Shown: positions 26,671-38,734, counted from the stretch's first letter. The stretch: 64,000 nucleotides of DNA from Granulicella sp. L46 (GCF_009765785.1 NZ_LMUT01000012.1:1305239-1369238), one strand, 5' to 3'. Notes: generated by a model not told the origin, from the letters alone. Numbers and translations: made by a program.

Positions 26671-27540
26671 CTAACGGCCTTCGGCGGCGCGGCGGGCGGC
26701 AAACTCGGCAGGCGTGAGGATGGGGTCTAGGTTGCGGCCGGCGAACATGTCGGCGAAGAGGTGCTCCATCGCCGGGTGGATGACGCCGTTGGAGGCCAGG
26801 ATTTCGCGGCTATCGAGGGTGAACTTGCTGCCGTCAAAGTGGGTGATGCGGCCCCCGGCTTCCTCGATGAGGAGATAGCCGGCAGAGGTATCCCACGGAT
26901 TGAGCTGAAACTCCCAGTAGCCGTCGAGCCGTCCGCAGGCGACGTACGCGAGGTCGAGGGCGGCCGAGCCGGCGCGACGAACGCCGTGCGAGCGCAGCGT
27001 GAACTCCTGATAGAAGTGAACGTTGGGGCTCTTGTGGCGCTTGTTGCTAGGAAAGCCTGTGGCGATCAGCGACTCGTCGAGCGAGCGCGCGCAGGAGACG
27101 TGAATGGGTTCGCCATTGAGCGTGGCGCCTTCGCCCAGGGCCGCGGAAAACATCTCGTCGCGGAGCGGATCGTAGATGACGCCGGCAATCATCTGGCCGT
27201 CTTCGTTAGCGGCGAGGCCAGGATGGCGCTGCTCGCATCCGAGAACGACGCAAAAAGCAGGAAAGCCGTGGGCGAAGTTGGTGGTGCCGTCGAGTGGATC
27301 GACATACCAGCGGAATTCGCCGTCGAGACCTTCGCGAGTTCCCTCTTCGCCGTAGATTCCGTGTTCTGGAAACGCTGCGCGTAGACGGCCGCCGATCAGG
27401 GCTTCGCTGGCGCGGTCGGCTTCGGTGACGAGGTCGACGTCGCCTTTGTACTCGGTACGCACGCCGCGGTGATAGAAGTCGCGCAGAAGGGCGCCGGCCT
27501 CGCGCGCGATGGATTCGGCGGTGGGAAGAAGCTCGGCCAT
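26671..27540 (-). CDS. suhB: Inositol monophosphatase family protein (SuhB-like)
   Basis: 289 residues from the ATG at 27540 (MAELLPTAESIAREAGALL); an upstream in-frame start would overlap hfq. Motifs are EEGTREG, WYVDPLDGTTNFAHGFPAF, with the metal-binding Asp residues, and NPWDTSAGYLLIEEAGG. It hydrolyses inositol-1-phosphate or related sugar phosphates. In E. coli SuhB also joins rRNA antitermination complexes; the nearby hfq-like gene (1 base apart) makes an RNA-related link worth noting but unproven. Confidence 0.9.
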   Translation of the reverse strand: MAELLPTAESIAREAGALLRDFYHRGVRTEYKGDVDLVTEADRASEALIGGRLRAAFPEHGIYGEEGTREGLDGEFRWYVDPLDGTTNFAHGFPAFCVVLGCEQRHPGLAANEDGQMIAGVIYDPLRDEMFSAALGEGATLNGEPIHVSCARSLDESLIATGFPSNKRHKSPNVHFYQEFTLRSHGVRRAGSAALDLAYVACGRLDGYWEFQLNPWDTSAGYLLIEEAGGRITHFDGSKFTLDSREILASNGVIHPAMEHLFADMFAGRNLDPILTPAEFAARRAAEGR

Positions 27541-27541
27541 G

Positions 27542-27826
27542 CTAGAGGCCCGCGCCGTCGTCGCGCGGCGCAGCGCGGCGCAGACCTGGGCCGCCACCTT
27601 CGGTGATGGTACGAATCTGCGCCTTGTAGATGAAGAGATTTGGCTTGCCTTCGCGGGTGAGGCGCAGCATCATGTCGTCGAAGTATTCGACCCAGCCGCT
27701 GACTGTCTCGCCGTCGCGCAGCTTGATGGTGACAGGAACCTGGCGGTCGCTGAGAGATTTGAGGTAGAGCGCTTCCTGCCCGGTTTCGCCGGCAGGCGGT
27801 CCTTTGTGACGCTTCTTTGTCGCCAT
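27542..27826 (-). CDS. hfq: Hfq-like RNA chaperone
   Basis: 94 residues. After a basic N terminus (MATKKRHKGP), GQEALYLKSLSDRQVPVTIKLRDG is the Hfq helix plus Sm1 region, then VSGWVEYFDDMMLRL and YKAQI. Gln17 matches the proximal-face Gln8 of E. coli and FD matches the usual FDQ. The Sm2 motif YKHA is replaced by YKAQ, so the conserved His is missing. The C-terminal tail is Gly/Arg-rich. It should form a hexameric ring that pairs sRNAs with mRNAs. The stop codon is 1 base before the suhB start, so the two genes are co-transcribed. Confidence 0.78.
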   Translation of the reverse strand: MATKKRHKGPPAGETGQEALYLKSLSDRQVPVTIKLRDGETVSGWVEYFDDMMLRLTREGKPNLFIYKAQIRTITEGGGPGLRRAAPRDDGAGL

Positions 27827-27860
27827 GGTTAGATTGTACGGTGAGCGCTTGCAGGAAGTC

Positions 27861-28799
27861 TCAGGGCTGCGGCGACGCGTAGTACGACGTGCGATAGCGC
27901 AGGGTATAACGCGCTCCGAGTGCAGGGTTGGTGAGTTGAAGATGGATGTGTCGGATGGGTGATAGTGTGGTCATCGCTGTCGGGTAATAGCCAAGAGCGT
28001 ACTGGGTGCGGAGATCGTCGGACACGTGTTCGAGCGCAGGTGCGAGATCGGTCTGCTGCGCAATGGTGTAGGACTTTCCACCGGTGTCCGTTGCGAGCTG
28101 CATCAGGGCATGTTCGCCGCCGGTATCGCGTCCGGCGTCGGCTGCGACCGGAACAATGACGAGCGAGTAGACTGGCGCGCCGGCGCGCCGAGCGGCTTCG
28201 AGCGCGGATTCATAGGAGCCGTGATGCGTGGTATTTTCGCCGTCGGTAATGAGGACAATCACGCGCCGGATGTTGGGTTCCAATCCCCTGTCAATGAAGC
28301 GCTGGCTAGCGAAGGAGACGGCGTCGTAGAGCGCGGTGGCGTGACCGTGATGTACGTGACCGAGCGCAACGTCGATGCGGCGGGGATTGCTGGTGAATGG
28401 GGCGAGCTCGACGATGGTGTCGGAGAAGGCAATGACGGCTATTCGATCGTGCTGATCCTGGAGCGAGTGGAGGACGGTGCGGGCGGCGCCACGCTCGAGG
28501 TGCTGGTAGGGGGCGACGCTCTCGCTGGCATCGATGGCGAGGATGATGTCGAGCGGAGTAGTGGAGGCCTGATCGAAGAAGGCGATGCGCTGAGGGTGGT
28601 TGTCTTCAGTGAGCTCGAAGTCGGCGGCCGTGAGGTTGGGGACCGGTGCTCCGTGGTCGTCGATGACGTTGACGGCCAAGGTGAGCAGGCGGGAGTTGAG
28701 TTGAAGGGTCGCAAGCTGCTGAGCTGTGACGATTGGAACGAGAGTGAGGAGTGCGAGGGCGGAGAGTCGAACAGCGGGCGACCGGGGAGCGACCTTCAT
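27861..28799 (-). CDS. Secreted VWFA-domain protein
   Basis: 312 residues from the ATG at 28799. A signal peptide (VRLSALALLTLVPIVTAQQ) is followed by a short beta domain (LTLAVNVIDDHGAPVPNLTAADF) and a von Willebrand A domain with an intact MIDAS motif, DASES, then VIAFSDT and LITDGENTTHH. This family ('VWFA-related Acidobacterial domain') is abundant in Acidobacteria and probably mediates metal-dependent adhesion or protein contacts outside the cell. The start overlaps the stop of the MoaD-MoaE gene by 4 bases. There is no evident link in function. Confidence 0.8.
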   Translation of the reverse strand: MKVAPRSPAVRLSALALLTLVPIVTAQQLATLQLNSRLLTLAVNVIDDHGAPVPNLTAADFELTEDNHPQRIAFFDQASTTPLDIILAIDASESVAPYQHLERGAARTVLHSLQDQHDRIAVIAFSDTIVELAPFTSNPRRIDVALGHVHHGHATALYDAVSFASQRFIDRGLEPNIRRVIVLITDGENTTHHGSYESALEAARRAGAPVYSLVIVPVAADAGRDTGGEHALMQLATDTGGKSYTIAQQTDLAPALEHVSDDLRTQYALGYYPTAMTTLSPIRHIHLQLTNPALGARYTLRYRTSYYASPQP

Positions 28800-29521
28800 G
28801 GCGCGGAGCCTGCGAGGTCCTCGGGGAAGGGTTCGCCATCGGCCCACGCAGCGCCATCGACAAATTGTTCTTTCTTCCAGATGGGGACGGTTTTCTTGAG
28901 GGTGTCGATAACCCATCGGCAGGCGTCGAAGGCGGCGTCGCGATGGGCGGAGGCGACGGCGATGAAGACGCTGGTCTCACCCACCGTTAGCCGGCCGAGG
29001 CGATGCACGATCGCGACGTCGCGGACGGCGAAGTGCTCGATCGCCTCAGTTCGAAGAAGCTGCATCCGCTGCAAGGCCATCTCGTCGTAGGCCTCGTAGT
29101 CGAGGTGCAGGGTTTGGCGGCCGCGGCTGTTGTCTCGGACGATGCCGTCAAAGACGCAGACGGCACCGTCCGCGCCGGACTTGATCGCGCGTTCGATGGC
29201 TACAGCGTCGATCGGCTCACGCACGAGCGCGATGAGCGGGATGGACGGCTTGGCCGCGTCGAGCCCTCCGCTGACCGGCGGCAGGATCGCGACCTCGTCG
29301 CCGTCGTGAAGAATGCAGGTGCGCGGACTGTACTGCTGGTTGACGGCAACGGCGGCAGAGTGAAGCGCGGCTGCGTCGGTGAGGCCCTCGCGGCACAACA
29401 TCTCGAGAAGATCGCCCACCGAAACGCCGGGAGCGAGATCGCGCCAACCCCCGCCTGCAGGGATGATCGTTTTGAGGGCGCCAAAGGCAACCAAACGCAC
29501 GCGGATCTCGGTCGAACTCAT
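28796..29521 (-). CDS. MoaD-MoaE fusion, molybdopterin synthase in one chain
   Basis: 241 residues. Residues 1-~88 are MoaD (ubiquitin fold; VRLVAFGALKTI, then DEVAILPPVSGG with Gly85-Gly86). The rest, from ~95, is MoaE (IVRDNSRGRQTLHLDYEAY, AHRDAAFDACRWVIDTLKK, VPIWKKEQF with the active-site lysines). The enzyme turns precursor Z (cPMP) into molybdopterin using a thiocarboxylate on the MoaD C-terminal glycine. Here that GlyGly is internal, so the chain must be cut after Gly86, as proposed for mycobacterial MoaX, or work otherwise. No other moa gene is nearby. Confidence 0.88.
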   Translation of the reverse strand: MSSTEIRVRLVAFGALKTIIPAGGGWRDLAPGVSVGDLLEMLCREGLTDAAALHSAAVAVNQQYSPRTCILHDGDEVAILPPVSGGLDAAKPSIPLIALVREPIDAVAIERAIKSGADGAVCVFDGIVRDNSRGRQTLHLDYEAYDEMALQRMQLLRTEAIEHFAVRDVAIVHRLGRLTVGETSVFIAVASAHRDAAFDACRWVIDTLKKTVPIWKKEQFVDGAAWADGEPFPEDLAGSAP

Positions 29522-29639
29522 GTCTCTAGAATACTTCGTGTACCGATTTGGAGACGTAGAGGGTTTACCATGCGGTGCATGGGCTGGATATACTCAGCGG
29601 GCAAGTCAAGTCGATAGTGATCAATACACTGGAGGGTCC

Positions 29640-30038
29640 ATGCTAAAGGGATTTCGCGATTTCGTCCTGCGCGGTAACGTGATGGATTTGGCCATCGCCG
29701 TAATTATCGGCGCTGCGTTCACTGCGATCATCACCGCACTGACTGCCAATATCATCAATCCGCTGTTGGGAGCGATCATCAGCAAACCAAACTTCGATTA
29801 CCTCGTGGCGAATGTGCACGGTGGCGAGATCAAGTATGGGACGTTTCTCACCGCAATCATCAACTTCCTCCTGATTGCCGCCGTGGTGTACTTCTTCCTG
29901 GTGCTGCCTACGCAGTATCTGCTGAAGAAATTCAACCCTCCTGCGCCTCCACCGCCGCCGACGAAGGCCTGCCCGCAGTGCCTTGGCGACATACCCGCGG
30001 CCGCCACTCGCTGCAAGTTCTGCACACAGCCCGTCTAA
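29640..30038 (+). CDS. mscL: Large-conductance mechanosensitive channel MscL with C-terminal zinc ribbon
   Basis: 132 residues starting at the ATG at 29640, preceded by GGAGGG. The protein begins MLKGFRDFVLRGNVMDLAIAVIIG, the first pore helix, with a second helix IINFLLIAAVVYFFLVLPTQYLL. After a Pro-rich linker (FNPPAPPPPPT) comes a four-cysteine ribbon: CPQC and CKFC 11 residues apart. The channel opens under high membrane tension and releases solutes on hypo-osmotic shock. The ribbon is not in E. coli MscL but occurs in other bacterial MscL proteins. The longer open frame upstream is not used, since the homology starts at this Met. Confidence 0.95.
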   Translation: MLKGFRDFVLRGNVMDLAIAVIIGAAFTAIITALTANIINPLLGAIISKPNFDYLVANVHGGEIKYGTFLTAIINFLLIAAVVYFFLVLPTQYLLKKFNPPAPPPPPTKACPQCLGDIPAAATRCKFCTQPV

Positions 30039-30102
30039 GTTCTTTCGGCCGCGATTGGAATCATCGCGTACACTCCTAACAATTCCATAGGAGTTTGCTT
30101 TC

Positions 30103-32268
30103 ATGCGTCGATCGACAGCCTGGGCCGTCATATTTTTCGCCTCAACGTTTGCATTTCAAGGTTTTGCGGGCGCACAGGCGCCAGCCACCCATGTGTTCGG
30201 CTATAAAGATTTCTCGCAGCAAGCCAAGTGGGACCATGCGTTCATGGAGGTTCCAAGTGCAAAGCTGGCGGGTGAAGAGCTGAAGACCCTGACGGCAGCG
30301 CCGCATTGGGCAAGCTCGCCCGAAGACCATGCGACAGCACTATATGTCGCCGAGAAGTTCCGCGCCGCGGGACTGCACACGGAGATCCAACCGTTCCGGG
30401 TGTGGATGAACAGGCCTGTGACGATCGAGATCGAGGCGTTTGACGCCACCGGCAAAAGGCTGATGTCGGGGCCAACACCCGAGCACGTCGATCCAAAGGC
30501 CTACGGCGGCGATCCGTTTCAGGATGATCCGCGCATTTTGCCCGCCTTCAACGGCTCGTCGCCTTCCGGTGATGTAACGGCCGATGTGGTATACGCCAAC
30601 TTCGGGACGCTTGAGGATTTCAAGAAGCTGGCGTCGTTGGGCGTTAACATCAAGGGAAAGATTGTGCTGGTACGCTACGGCGGAAACTTCCGAGGCGTCA
30701 AGGTGTATATCGCGCAACAGTATGGCGCGGCCGGCGTGCTCATCTACTCGGATCCCGGGGATGATGGTTATGTGAAGGGCGATATGTACCCGCGGGGACC
30801 GTACCGTCCAGAAACGGGTGTACAGCGCGGAAGTGTACAGTTCCTTCCCCTGTATCCGGGCGATCCGGAGACGCCGGGTGTGGCGTCGACGCCGGAGCTG
30901 CCGGATTCAGCACGCATCACTGATCCGGCGAAGATGAACCAGCCGTCAATCCCGTCGAACCCCATTTCTTATCACGACGCCTCGCCTATCCTCGAGGCGC
31001 TCGATGGGCCGGTGTCGCCGCGCGACTGGCAAGGCGGTTTGCCCTTCACGTATCACCTGGGTGGAACGGGCGCGGTCAAGGCGCACATGCACCTCGTGCA
31101 GGATTACAAACTGCGTACCATCTGGGACGTGGTGGGAACCATCGATGGCACCGATGCGGACCAGAAGGAAGACTGGGTAGTCGCAGGTAATCATCGCGAC
31201 GCGTGGGTCTATGGCGCGGTAGATCCAAACAGTGGGACTGCGGCAATGCTGGAGGCGGTGCACGGGCTCGGCGATCTTCTGAAGCAGGGTTGGAAGCCGA
31301 AACGGCGGATCGTGATCGGTTCGTGGGACGCCGAGGAGGAGGGCCTGATGGGCTCGACCGAGTGGGCTGAAATGCATGCTAAGGAACTCGCGCATGCGGT
31401 CGCCTACTTCAATACGGACGTAGGCGTGGCGGGGCCGGACTTCGATGCGGCGGCGGTGCCGTCGCTGAAGGAGTTTGTGCGCGACGTAACGCGACAAGTG
31501 CCGAGCCCGAAGGGCGGAACGGTATACGAGCAGTGGCAGGCAACACAACAGGCGAGCCCGCGGCGCAGGGGCCGCACGATGAGCGCCGGTGCGCCGGCGA
31601 GCGGTGAGGTGACCATCGAGAACCTGGGATCGGGTTCGGATTACACACCGTTTATTCAACATTTGGGCGTGCCCTCAACCGACATTGGTTCAGGGGGGCC
31701 GTACGGGGTGTACCACTCGGTCTTTGATAACTACAACTGGTTCATAAAATTTGCAGATCCTACGTTCGTCTATGAGCAGCAACAGGCACGCGTATTCGGC
31801 CTGGAGATTCTGCATATGGCCGATGCGGATGTCCTGCCGTATGACTATCGGCTGTACGGCAAAGACGTGGTGGGGTACGTGGCGGATGCACAGAAACAGG
31901 CATCCGACGCGAAATTGAAGGTCGACTTCACCGCGGCGAGCGCTGCTGCTCAGCGCTTTGAGGCTGCCGGACAGAAGGTCTACGCGTTGCAGGCTGCGGC
32001 GATTGCCGGCGCGAACGAGACAAAGCTGAATGCCGCGCTGCGGGACGCGGAGAGCGCGCTGCTCAACGATGCAGGGCTGCCCCGGCGTTCGTGGTACAAG
32101 CACACGATCTACGCTCCGGGCGAATACACGGGCTATGCTGCGGTAGTAATTCCGGGAGTGAGCGAAGGCATTGAGGCGAACGACGGTGCGCGCGCACAGG
32201 GCCAGCTGGATGCCCTGGCGGCGGCGCTGAATCGCTCCGCGACGATCCTGGAGGGTGCAGCGAAGTAA
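30103..32268 (+). CDS. Secreted M28-family metallopeptidase (glutamate carboxypeptidase II-like)
   Basis: 721 residues with a signal peptide (AWAVIFFASTFAFQGFAGAQA). An N-terminal protease-associated domain is interrupted by the M28 catalytic domain, followed by a transferrin-receptor-like dimerisation domain, as in human PSMA. Zinc ligands and catalytic residues are visible: NHRDAWVYGAVDPNSGTAAM, WDAEEEGLMGSTEW (Glu-Glu) and YHSVFDNYNWFIKFADP. It should act in the periplasm or outside, trimming C-terminal glutamate or other residues from peptides. The start has GGAG a few bases upstream. Confidence 0.9.
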   Translation: MRRSTAWAVIFFASTFAFQGFAGAQAPATHVFGYKDFSQQAKWDHAFMEVPSAKLAGEELKTLTAAPHWASSPEDHATALYVAEKFRAAGLHTEIQPFRVWMNRPVTIEIEAFDATGKRLMSGPTPEHVDPKAYGGDPFQDDPRILPAFNGSSPSGDVTADVVYANFGTLEDFKKLASLGVNIKGKIVLVRYGGNFRGVKVYIAQQYGAAGVLIYSDPGDDGYVKGDMYPRGPYRPETGVQRGSVQFLPLYPGDPETPGVASTPELPDSARITDPAKMNQPSIPSNPISYHDASPILEALDGPVSPRDWQGGLPFTYHLGGTGAVKAHMHLVQDYKLRTIWDVVGTIDGTDADQKEDWVVAGNHRDAWVYGAVDPNSGTAAMLEAVHGLGDLLKQGWKPKRRIVIGSWDAEEEGLMGSTEWAEMHAKELAHAVAYFNTDVGVAGPDFDAAAVPSLKEFVRDVTRQVPSPKGGTVYEQWQATQQASPRRRGRTMSAGAPASGEVTIENLGSGSDYTPFIQHLGVPSTDIGSGGPYGVYHSVFDNYNWFIKFADPTFVYEQQQARVFGLEILHMADADVLPYDYRLYGKDVVGYVADAQKQASDAKLKVDFTAASAAAQRFEAAGQKVYALQAAAIAGANETKLNAALRDAESALLNDAGLPRRSWYKHTIYAPGEYTGYAAVVIPGVSEGIEANDGARAQGQLDALAAALNRSATILEGAAK

Positions 32269-32348
32269 CGCAAAAACTCGGCGAAATAGGTTACAAAGTT
32301 GCTGCACGGTGAGTCCTAATGGAAGTATGCTGAGGGACAGAGGTGCGG

Positions 32349-32999
32349 ATGAGCGGGAACGAGGAAAAATCGACCCGGCCAGCAGGCGGTCCGCTGGTAA
32401 GCGGATCTCCGACATTGCGGCGCTGGACATCGGCGTCAATAGCGGTGCATGCGTGCGTGCTTGCGGCGCTGCTCTATGTGCGGTCGCCGCAGCTCGCGCC
32501 GGTGGAGCGGCCGGGGGATGCCAGCGGGCATCTGTTATCGCTGACCTATGCCCCGGGTATGAGCGCGCCGGCGGCGACGTTGCAGTCGGAGAAGGCGCCG
32601 CCGCGGAAGCGGGTTCCTGCTCCTAGCGTTCCCGCTCCTACGCCAGCGCAGCCTGAGGTTGCTGCGGCGCCCACGGCAGCCACTTCGAGCCCGAATGCAT
32701 CGTCGGGCGTGGACGCGTTAGGCGATGGCGATACGACGGTGGCGCTGGTGGTGGCTCATCCTTCGCCGAAGCCAGACTTGTCGCAGCTTCCGTCGGGCAC
32801 CAGTGGCGATGTGATCGTGGATGTGGTGATCGACAAGGATGGCAGGATCGCGAAATACACGATGATGCGCGGCCTTGGACATGGCGTCGACCAAACCGTG
32901 CTGGCTACGATTCAGCAGTGGACGTTTCAGCCGGCAACGCGCAATGGAGTTCCAGTTGCGAGCGAGCAGGAGCTGCTGTTCCATTATGTGCGCGGCTAA
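32349..32999 (+). CDS. TonB-like energy transducer protein
   Basis: 216 residues from the ATG at 32349, just after AGAGG. It has one membrane helix (SIAVHACVLAALLYV), then a Pro/Ala-rich periplasmic spacer (VPAPSVPAPTPAQPEV) and a C-terminal TonB-like domain (GDVIVDVVIDKDGRIAKYTMM, VLATIQQWTFQPATRNG). It could energise outer-membrane receptors; two TonB-dependent receptors lie at the window ends. No ExbB/ExbD genes adjoin it. Some TonB-C proteins have other roles. Confidence 0.78.
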   Translation: MSGNEEKSTRPAGGPLVSGSPTLRRWTSASIAVHACVLAALLYVRSPQLAPVERPGDASGHLLSLTYAPGMSAPAATLQSEKAPPRKRVPAPSVPAPTPAQPEVAAAPTAATSSPNASSGVDALGDGDTTVALVVAHPSPKPDLSQLPSGTSGDVIVDVVIDKDGRIAKYTMMRGLGHGVDQTVLATIQQWTFQPATRNGVPVASEQELLFHYVRG

Positions 33000-33008
33000 G
33001 GTTCCCAA

Positions 33009-33050
33009 CAAGCAAAGAGGGTGAGGCTGAAGCCTCACCCTCTTTGCTTG
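33009..33050. terminator. Strong bidirectional terminator between tonB-like gene and thiC
   Basis: A 19-bp perfect stem (CAAGCAAAGAGGGTGAGGC pairing with its complement at 33032-33050) around a TGAA loop lies between two convergent genes, ending 10 bases before each stop. The A/T-rich base of the stem suits both directions. Confidence 0.8.
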
Positions 33051-33060
33051 CTTGCGACGA

Positions 33061-35856
<2,796 letters not shown>

Positions 35857-35949
35857 ACACAGGCATGACGCTGGGCACAGAAGGGTCCGGCAAATTATTG
35901 TAGAAGTGGAGACCTTTGGGCGACGCCGGGTTTCCAAGGGAGCGTAGCG

Positions 35950-38634
35950 ATGGCAACTCAGGTGGATGAAGCGACCAAGCACGATTTGTCGGCCGAGGTG
36001 GCCGAGTGGATTGAGGCGTTTGACGACGTTGTTGCGCACGACTGGGAACAGGGCGCGGCGGTGCTATCGGCGCTGCGGACACGTGCGCGCGAGGCTGGCG
36101 TGCCGGCGACAGGCACGATTACCACGCCGTTCTGCAATACGATTCCGAAGTTCGACGAGGTTCCCTACCCCGGCGACCGCAAACTGGAGCGTCGCGTGGA
36201 AGCGCTCATCCGCTGGAATGCGATGGCGATGGTACATCGACAGAATAAGAAGGACGCGGGCATCGGCGGCCACATCTCGACGTACTCGTCGCTCGCGACC
36301 CTGCTGGAAGTCGGATTCAATCATTTCTTCCACGCCAAGTATCCGAGCGCAAAGGGCGATCAGCCGGGCGACTTCATCTACTTCCAGGGACACGCTTCGC
36401 CGGGGGTGTATGCGCGCGCCTATCTTGAAGGCCGCTTTGATGACGCACGGCTGAAAAATTTCCGTCATGAGTTGCGCGGCGAGCCGGGATTGTCGAGCTA
36501 CCCGCACCCTTGGCTGATGAAAGACTTCTGGCAGTTTCCGACGGTGTCCATGGGCATTGGCCCGCTAAATGCCATCTATCAGGCACGGTTCATGAGGTAC
36601 CTCGAGAACCGTGGGCTGATCGAAAAGACCGATCGCAAGGTCTGGGCGTTTGTGGGCGACGGCGAGACCGACGAAGTCGACACCTTGGGCGCAATCGGCC
36701 TGGGTTCGCGTGAACATCTCGACAACTTGATCTTCGTCGTCAACTGCAATCTGCAGCGGCTCGATGGCCCGGTGCGCGGCAACAAACGCATCATCGACGA
36801 GCTGGAGAGCACGTTTCTCGGCGCTGGATGGAATGTGATCAAGGTGATCTGGGGTGCGGACTGGGACGAGCTCTTCGCGCGCGATCACCAGGGACTCCTC
36901 TTGAAGCGCATGGAAGAGTGCGTCGATGGCGACTTCCAGGCGTACAAGGCCAAGGGTGGCGCGTATCTGCGCGAGCATTTCTTCGGCAAGTATCCTGAGC
37001 TGCTGGAGTTGGTGAAAGACTATACCGACGATCAGCTGATCCGGCTCCATCGCGGCGGCCACGATCCCGCGAAGATATACAACGCCTACAAGCGGGCGCT
37101 CGAGCATAAGGGCGGACCGACAGTCATCCTCGCCATGACCGTCAAGGGGTATGGCCTGGGCTCGGCGCAGGCGCGTAACGCTACGCACTCTGAGAAGAAG
37201 CTGAGCGACGAGTCCTTGAAGTTGTTTGTCGAGACCTTCGACATCCCGCTACCGGAAAGTTCCGTGAAGGATGCAGCCTTCTATCGACCCGAGCCAGACG
37301 ACCCTGCCATCCAGTACATGCAAGCGCGGCGTCAGGAACTGGGCGGCTATCTGCCCGTGCGCGAAGTGCCGGAACCGACCTTCGTCGCCCCCAAGATCGA
37401 GTTCTTCAAAGAGTGGCTGGACGGCTCGCGCGGGCGGTCGGTCTCGACGACGCTGGGCTTCGTTGGCATGCTGCGTGGCCTGCTCAAGGAGCCAAAGATC
37501 GGCAAGCTGATTGTCCCCATCGTGCCAGATGAGGGGCGTACGTTTGGGCTTGAGTCGGTGATCAAACAGGTTGGCATCTACGCGCACGAGGGACAAAAGT
37601 ACACGCCGCACGACTCCGACATGCTGCTGAGCTACCGCGAAGAAAAGGGTGGCCAAATTCTCGAAGAGGGCATCACCGAAGCCGGAGCCATGGCTAGTTT
37701 CACTGCGGCCGGAACGTCGTATGCGAACTACCACATCCCCATGGTGCCGTTCTATATGTACTACTCGATGTTCGGCTTCCAACGCATCGGGGATATGGCG
37801 TGGGCGTTCGCGGACTCGCGCGGCAAGGGTTTCCTGATGGGCGGCACGGCCGGGCGCACAACAATGCTCGGCGAAGGATTACAGCATCAGGACGGGCACT
37901 CCCCGATTCTCTCAGGAACCATTCCGACCTGCATCACCTACGACCCCGCGTACGTGTTTGAGATGGCCGTGATCATCCAGGATGGTCTGCGCCGGATGTA
38001 TGAAGACGGCGAAGATGCCTTCTACTACATCACCATGTACAACGAGGATTACGCGATGCCGGCGATCCCGGAGGTAGAAGGCATCCGCGAAGGCATTCTG
38101 CGCGGAATCTATAAATTCAAGGCCGCGGAGAATGGGCCGGCAAACGCGCAGTTATTTGGTAGCGGACCGATTCTGAACGAGGTGCTGCGGGCGCAGCAAA
38201 TCCTTGCGGAGAAGTACAACGTGGCCGCTGATGTGTGGAGCGTTACCAGCTACAACGAGCTGCGCCGCGACTGCCTCAGTGCGGAGCGGTGGAATCGCCT
38301 GCATCCTGCAGAAACAGAGCGTACGCCGTTCCTTGTGGACGCGTTGGCCGGCGCCGCCGGGCCAATCATTGCGGCGAGTGATTACATGAAGTCGCTCCCC
38401 GATTCCCTCGCCCCGTGGCTGGGAGCGCGGCTGGTTTCCCTGGGCACGGATGGCTTTGGGCGCTCGGATAATCGTGAACACCTGCGCCGGCACTTCGAGG
38501 TCGATGCCGAGTCGATCGTCGCGGCTACACTTTCGAAGCTGGCACGCGAGGGAGTGGTCAAGCCCAGGGTTGCGGAAAAGGCGTTTGAGGAGCTTGGGCT
38601 GCCGATCGAAGGGCCTGGCGCATTCAGGGCATAG
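35950..38634 (+). CDS. aceE: Pyruvate dehydrogenase E1 component, homodimeric type
   Basis: 894 residues, the length of E. coli AceE. The start is at an ATG shortly after GGGAGCG. The thiamine-diphosphate motif GDGETDEVDTLGAIGLGSRE continues into DNLIFVVNCNLQRLDGPVRG. Other family blocks are RYHGGHDP-like RLHRGGHDPAKI and LIVPIVPDEGRTFG. It decarboxylates pyruvate and transfers the acetyl unit to E2; no E2 or E3 gene follows here. Instead an E1-alpha-like gene follows at 38735. It is preceded by argJ in the same direction at 93 bases. Confidence 0.96.
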   Translation: MATQVDEATKHDLSAEVAEWIEAFDDVVAHDWEQGAAVLSALRTRAREAGVPATGTITTPFCNTIPKFDEVPYPGDRKLERRVEALIRWNAMAMVHRQNKKDAGIGGHISTYSSLATLLEVGFNHFFHAKYPSAKGDQPGDFIYFQGHASPGVYARAYLEGRFDDARLKNFRHELRGEPGLSSYPHPWLMKDFWQFPTVSMGIGPLNAIYQARFMRYLENRGLIEKTDRKVWAFVGDGETDEVDTLGAIGLGSREHLDNLIFVVNCNLQRLDGPVRGNKRIIDELESTFLGAGWNVIKVIWGADWDELFARDHQGLLLKRMEECVDGDFQAYKAKGGAYLREHFFGKYPELLELVKDYTDDQLIRLHRGGHDPAKIYNAYKRALEHKGGPTVILAMTVKGYGLGSAQARNATHSEKKLSDESLKLFVETFDIPLPESSVKDAAFYRPEPDDPAIQYMQARRQELGGYLPVREVPEPTFVAPKIEFFKEWLDGSRGRSVSTTLGFVGMLRGLLKEPKIGKLIVPIVPDEGRTFGLESVIKQVGIYAHEGQKYTPHDSDMLLSYREEKGGQILEEGITEAGAMASFTAAGTSYANYHIPMVPFYMYYSMFGFQRIGDMAWAFADSRGKGFLMGGTAGRTTMLGEGLQHQDGHSPILSGTIPTCITYDPAYVFEMAVIIQDGLRRMYEDGEDAFYYITMYNEDYAMPAIPEVEGIREGILRGIYKFKAAENGPANAQLFGSGPILNEVLRAQQILAEKYNVAADVWSVTSYNELRRDCLSAERWNRLHPAETERTPFLVDALAGAAGPIIAASDYMKSLPDSLAPWLGARLVSLGTDGFGRSDNREHLRRHFEVDAESIVAATLSKLAREGVVKPRVAEKAFEELGLPIEGPGAFRA

Positions 38635-38734
38635 GCCGGTGCCACCAGCGCGTGAGGTCTGCGCTTTGGGGGACCGTTTTCGCGTCGTCGGCATCCACTG
38701 TCGCCACCACATCTACAAAATCCCAGTACCCTGC

